Shown one piece after another: positions 13,585 through 15,046 of a stretch of DNA of 15,046 nt. A program made the position numbers and the translations under genes. The notes under the pieces are model-generated. The model made no database searches. It was not told where the DNA came from and saw nothing but the letters and a program-made list of their open reading frames with translations. How positions within the stretch are numbered: the first letter of the stretch is position 1; each line of letters opens with the position of its first letter. Source of the stretch: Candidatus Falkowbacteria bacterium HGW-Falkowbacteria-2 (GTDB lineage: Bacteria > Patescibacteriota > Patescibacteriia > Patescibacteriales > UBA12465); assembly GCA_002841655.1 (NCBI GenBank), contig PHAH01000009.1:1-15046 (forward strand). Direction: 5' to 3'.

Positions 13585-15046
13585 ATGCGTCTCCGGTCAG
13601 CCCTAATAATATTAACCGTTTGTTTTTTTCTTCCTCAAGCCGTTTCCGCGGAACAGGCCTATCCTCGGCTGGCAAATTATTTTCTAAAGTATGAGATGAC
13701 GCTAGCGGAAGCGAAGGAATTAGCTCGTTGGGATTTGCTAATTCTCGACATGGAAATTCAGGAAAATAATCCGCAAGCTATCACTCTGATTAGGAAACTC
13801 AATCCCGATGTCAAGATACTTGCATATATCACTTCGCAAGAAATAATCAATGACACTAGTTTTTCGAATTCGAGCTTACGTAGAAAGTTAGCGTCAAGAA
13901 TTATTGATGACTGGCGACTTAATGACGAGTCAGGGAAGAGGGTGGTTAACTGGCCACAGACCTCCATGCTTAATCTGACGGAGAAAGCTGAAAAAGATGT
14001 ATTTGGATATCGTTTTAACGAATACTTACCACGATTCATTAAGGATGAGATTAAATCCAGTGGTTTATGGGATGGTGTTTTCTATGACAATATTTGGGGC
14101 GATATTGCCTGGATGAATGGAGGAAATCTTGATTTTGATAATGACGGCAAAAGAGACTCTGCACTCGTGGCTAACAGCTTGTGGTCTGAGGGTGTGGCAA
14201 AATTACTACGTCTCACCCGCGAGCTTTGTGGGAATGATTTTTTGATCATGGGTAATGGGCGCGTTCATTGGCCATACCAACCACTTTTAAATGGCATGAT
14301 GCTAGAAGGTTTTCCCTCGTCCTGGGAAAATGGTGGTACTTGGAAGGGTTCGATGGATACATATTTAAAACTACCATCTAAAAATGCTAATCCTTCCACC
14401 CCCGTAATTAATGTTTTTGATAACAATCAGGCAAATTATCGTCTATTCCGGTTTAGTTTGGCTAGTGCGCTGCTCGGTGATGGTTATTTCAGTTTTGATT
14501 ATGACGTCACTAACCACGGACAAACTTGGTGGTATGATGAATATGATATCGGATTGGGGACAGCTCAGTCGGGCGCCTATAACATTTTAAATGGCGGAAA
14601 AAGTGATTTGCAACCAGGTCTCTGGCGTCGTGATTTTAAAAATGGTGTCGCCATTGTTAACTCTACTGACAAGACACAGACATTCGCCTTCAGTAAAGAG
14701 GAATTCGAAAAACTAAAAGGCATACAGGCTCCAGCAATAAACAATGGGGAGAGAATAAATTATTTAAAAATTGGTGCTCTCGATGGAATTATCTTACTAA
14801 AGAAATTAACAGCGTGGCAGGGAAGTGGCTTCACTAATGGTGGTTTTTTAAGAATATTTACACCCGATGGGAAACAGGCACGTAATGGTTTTTTCTCGTA
14901 TATCAGTTCTTTGCCGAGCGGAAGCGAAGTGGTTGTTGAATCACATAATGGTGATGAAGAGTATATCTACAGTGCCAATGGCTTGTTATTCCGTCAGCGT
15001 AATGGCAAAATTATATGGCAAGCGCAACCGTTTGCCGCTGGTTTCA
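13585..15046 (+). CDS. Secreted GHL15-like putative glycoside hydrolase (3' end outside window)
   Basis: The frame stays open for 487 codons to the window edge, so the protein is incomplete. The N-terminus is a classic signal peptide (MRLRSALIILTVCFFLPQ) with a likely cleavage after AVSA (residue 22), so the product is exported. The body resembles the hypothetical glycosyl hydrolase family 15 (GHL15) type of TIM barrel: early strands DLLILDMEIQ (50-59) and VKILAYITSQE (76-86), then GVFYDNIWGD (164-173) and MMLEGFPSSWE (238-248), where Asp168 and Glu241 are plausible catalytic acids. A DFDNDGKRD loop (183-191) matches the DxDxDGxxD calcium-binding pattern. The tail (about 415-485, GGFLRIFTPDGK and so on) resembles FG-GAP or propeller repeats. 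Substrate is unknown; family placement rests on recalled resemblance. No Shine-Dalgarno sequence precedes the ATG. Confidence 0.85.
   Translation, partial: MRLRSALIILTVCFFLPQAVSAEQAYPRLANYFLKYEMTLAEAKELARWDLLILDMEIQENNPQAITLIRKLNPDVKILAYITSQEIINDTSFSNSSLRRKLASRIIDDWRLNDESGKRVVNWPQTSMLNLTEKAEKDVFGYRFNEYLPRFIKDEIKSSGLWDGVFYDNIWGDIAWMNGGNLDFDNDGKRDSALVANSLWSEGVAKLLRLTRELCGNDFLIMGNGRVHWPYQPLLNGMMLEGFPSSWENGGTWKGSMDTYLKLPSKNANPSTPVINVFDNNQANYRLFRFSLASALLGDGYFSFDYDVTNHGQTWWYDEYDIGLGTAQSGAYNILNGGKSDLQPGLWRRDFKNGVAIVNSTDKTQTFAFSKEEFEKLKGIQAPAINNGERINYLKIGALDGIILLKKLTAWQGSGFTNGGFLRIFTPDGKQARNGFFSYISSLPSGSEVVVESHNGDEEYIYSANGLLFRQRNGKIIWQAQPFAAGF

Noticed and set aside
13758..14039. Minus-strand open frame of 93 codons
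   Set aside because: It lies inside the long open plus-strand frame with signal peptide and GHL15-like motifs, which explains the region far better.
1..15046. CRISPR arrays, tandem repeats, insertion sequences, tRNA or rRNA genes
   Set aside because: I found no repeated unit with regular spacing, no transposase-like frame, no terminal inverted repeats, and no gap large enough or with the right arms for a tRNA.

Overview
The window reads as chromosomal DNA from an uncultivated small-genome bacterium, most likely a member of the Patescibacteria (Candidate Phyla Radiation). This is inferred from recalled family resemblance: the MetRS variant motif GKDNLRQQ, a VirD4/TraG-like ATPase with a long N-terminal region, a DnaX with an unusual C-terminal domain, a RsmI without its C-terminal helical domain, a secreted GHL15-like protein, and very tight gene packing. 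I do not assign a lower rank. All 14 genes start with ATG, and all 13 whose ends are visible stop with TAA. No mobile element, CRISPR array, tRNA or rRNA gene was seen.

Layout. (1) Positions 1-6821, plus strand: a compact run of housekeeping genes with 1-37 nt gaps. In order they are a membrane protein of unknown function (possibly cut at the window edge), rsmI (16S rRNA methylation), metG (Met-tRNA synthesis), a CvpA-family membrane protein, a TsaC/YrdC-type threonylcarbamoyl-AMP synthase (tRNA t6A), an S41 C-terminal processing protease, and pyrG (CTP synthesis). A strong bidirectional terminator (6843-6870) follows. (2) Positions 6889-7164, minus strand: rpmA (bL27) converges on that terminator. 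It has its own good sigma70-type promoter and a leader with a terminator-like hairpin. (3) Positions 7165-7430: a divergent regulatory region with back-to-back promoters and two dyads. (4) Position 7431 to the end, plus strand: a second run made of a small ferredoxin, a charged protein of unknown function, a large membrane-anchored VirD4/TraG-like ATPase, dnaX, serS, and a secreted GHL15-like glycoside hydrolase candidate that runs off the window.

The genes are mostly translation, tRNA modification and replication functions, joined to a few envelope genes. The most unusual signals are the following. Shine-Dalgarno sequences are absent from essentially every start, and 12 of 13 starts have T immediately before ATG. 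A canonical slippery heptamer lies in dnaX exactly where a tau-to-gamma type truncation would be expected. A ferredoxin / unknown / VirD4-like ATPase cluster sits under a promoter with operator-like dyads. I found no clear evidence of a wholly new defence or mobile system.
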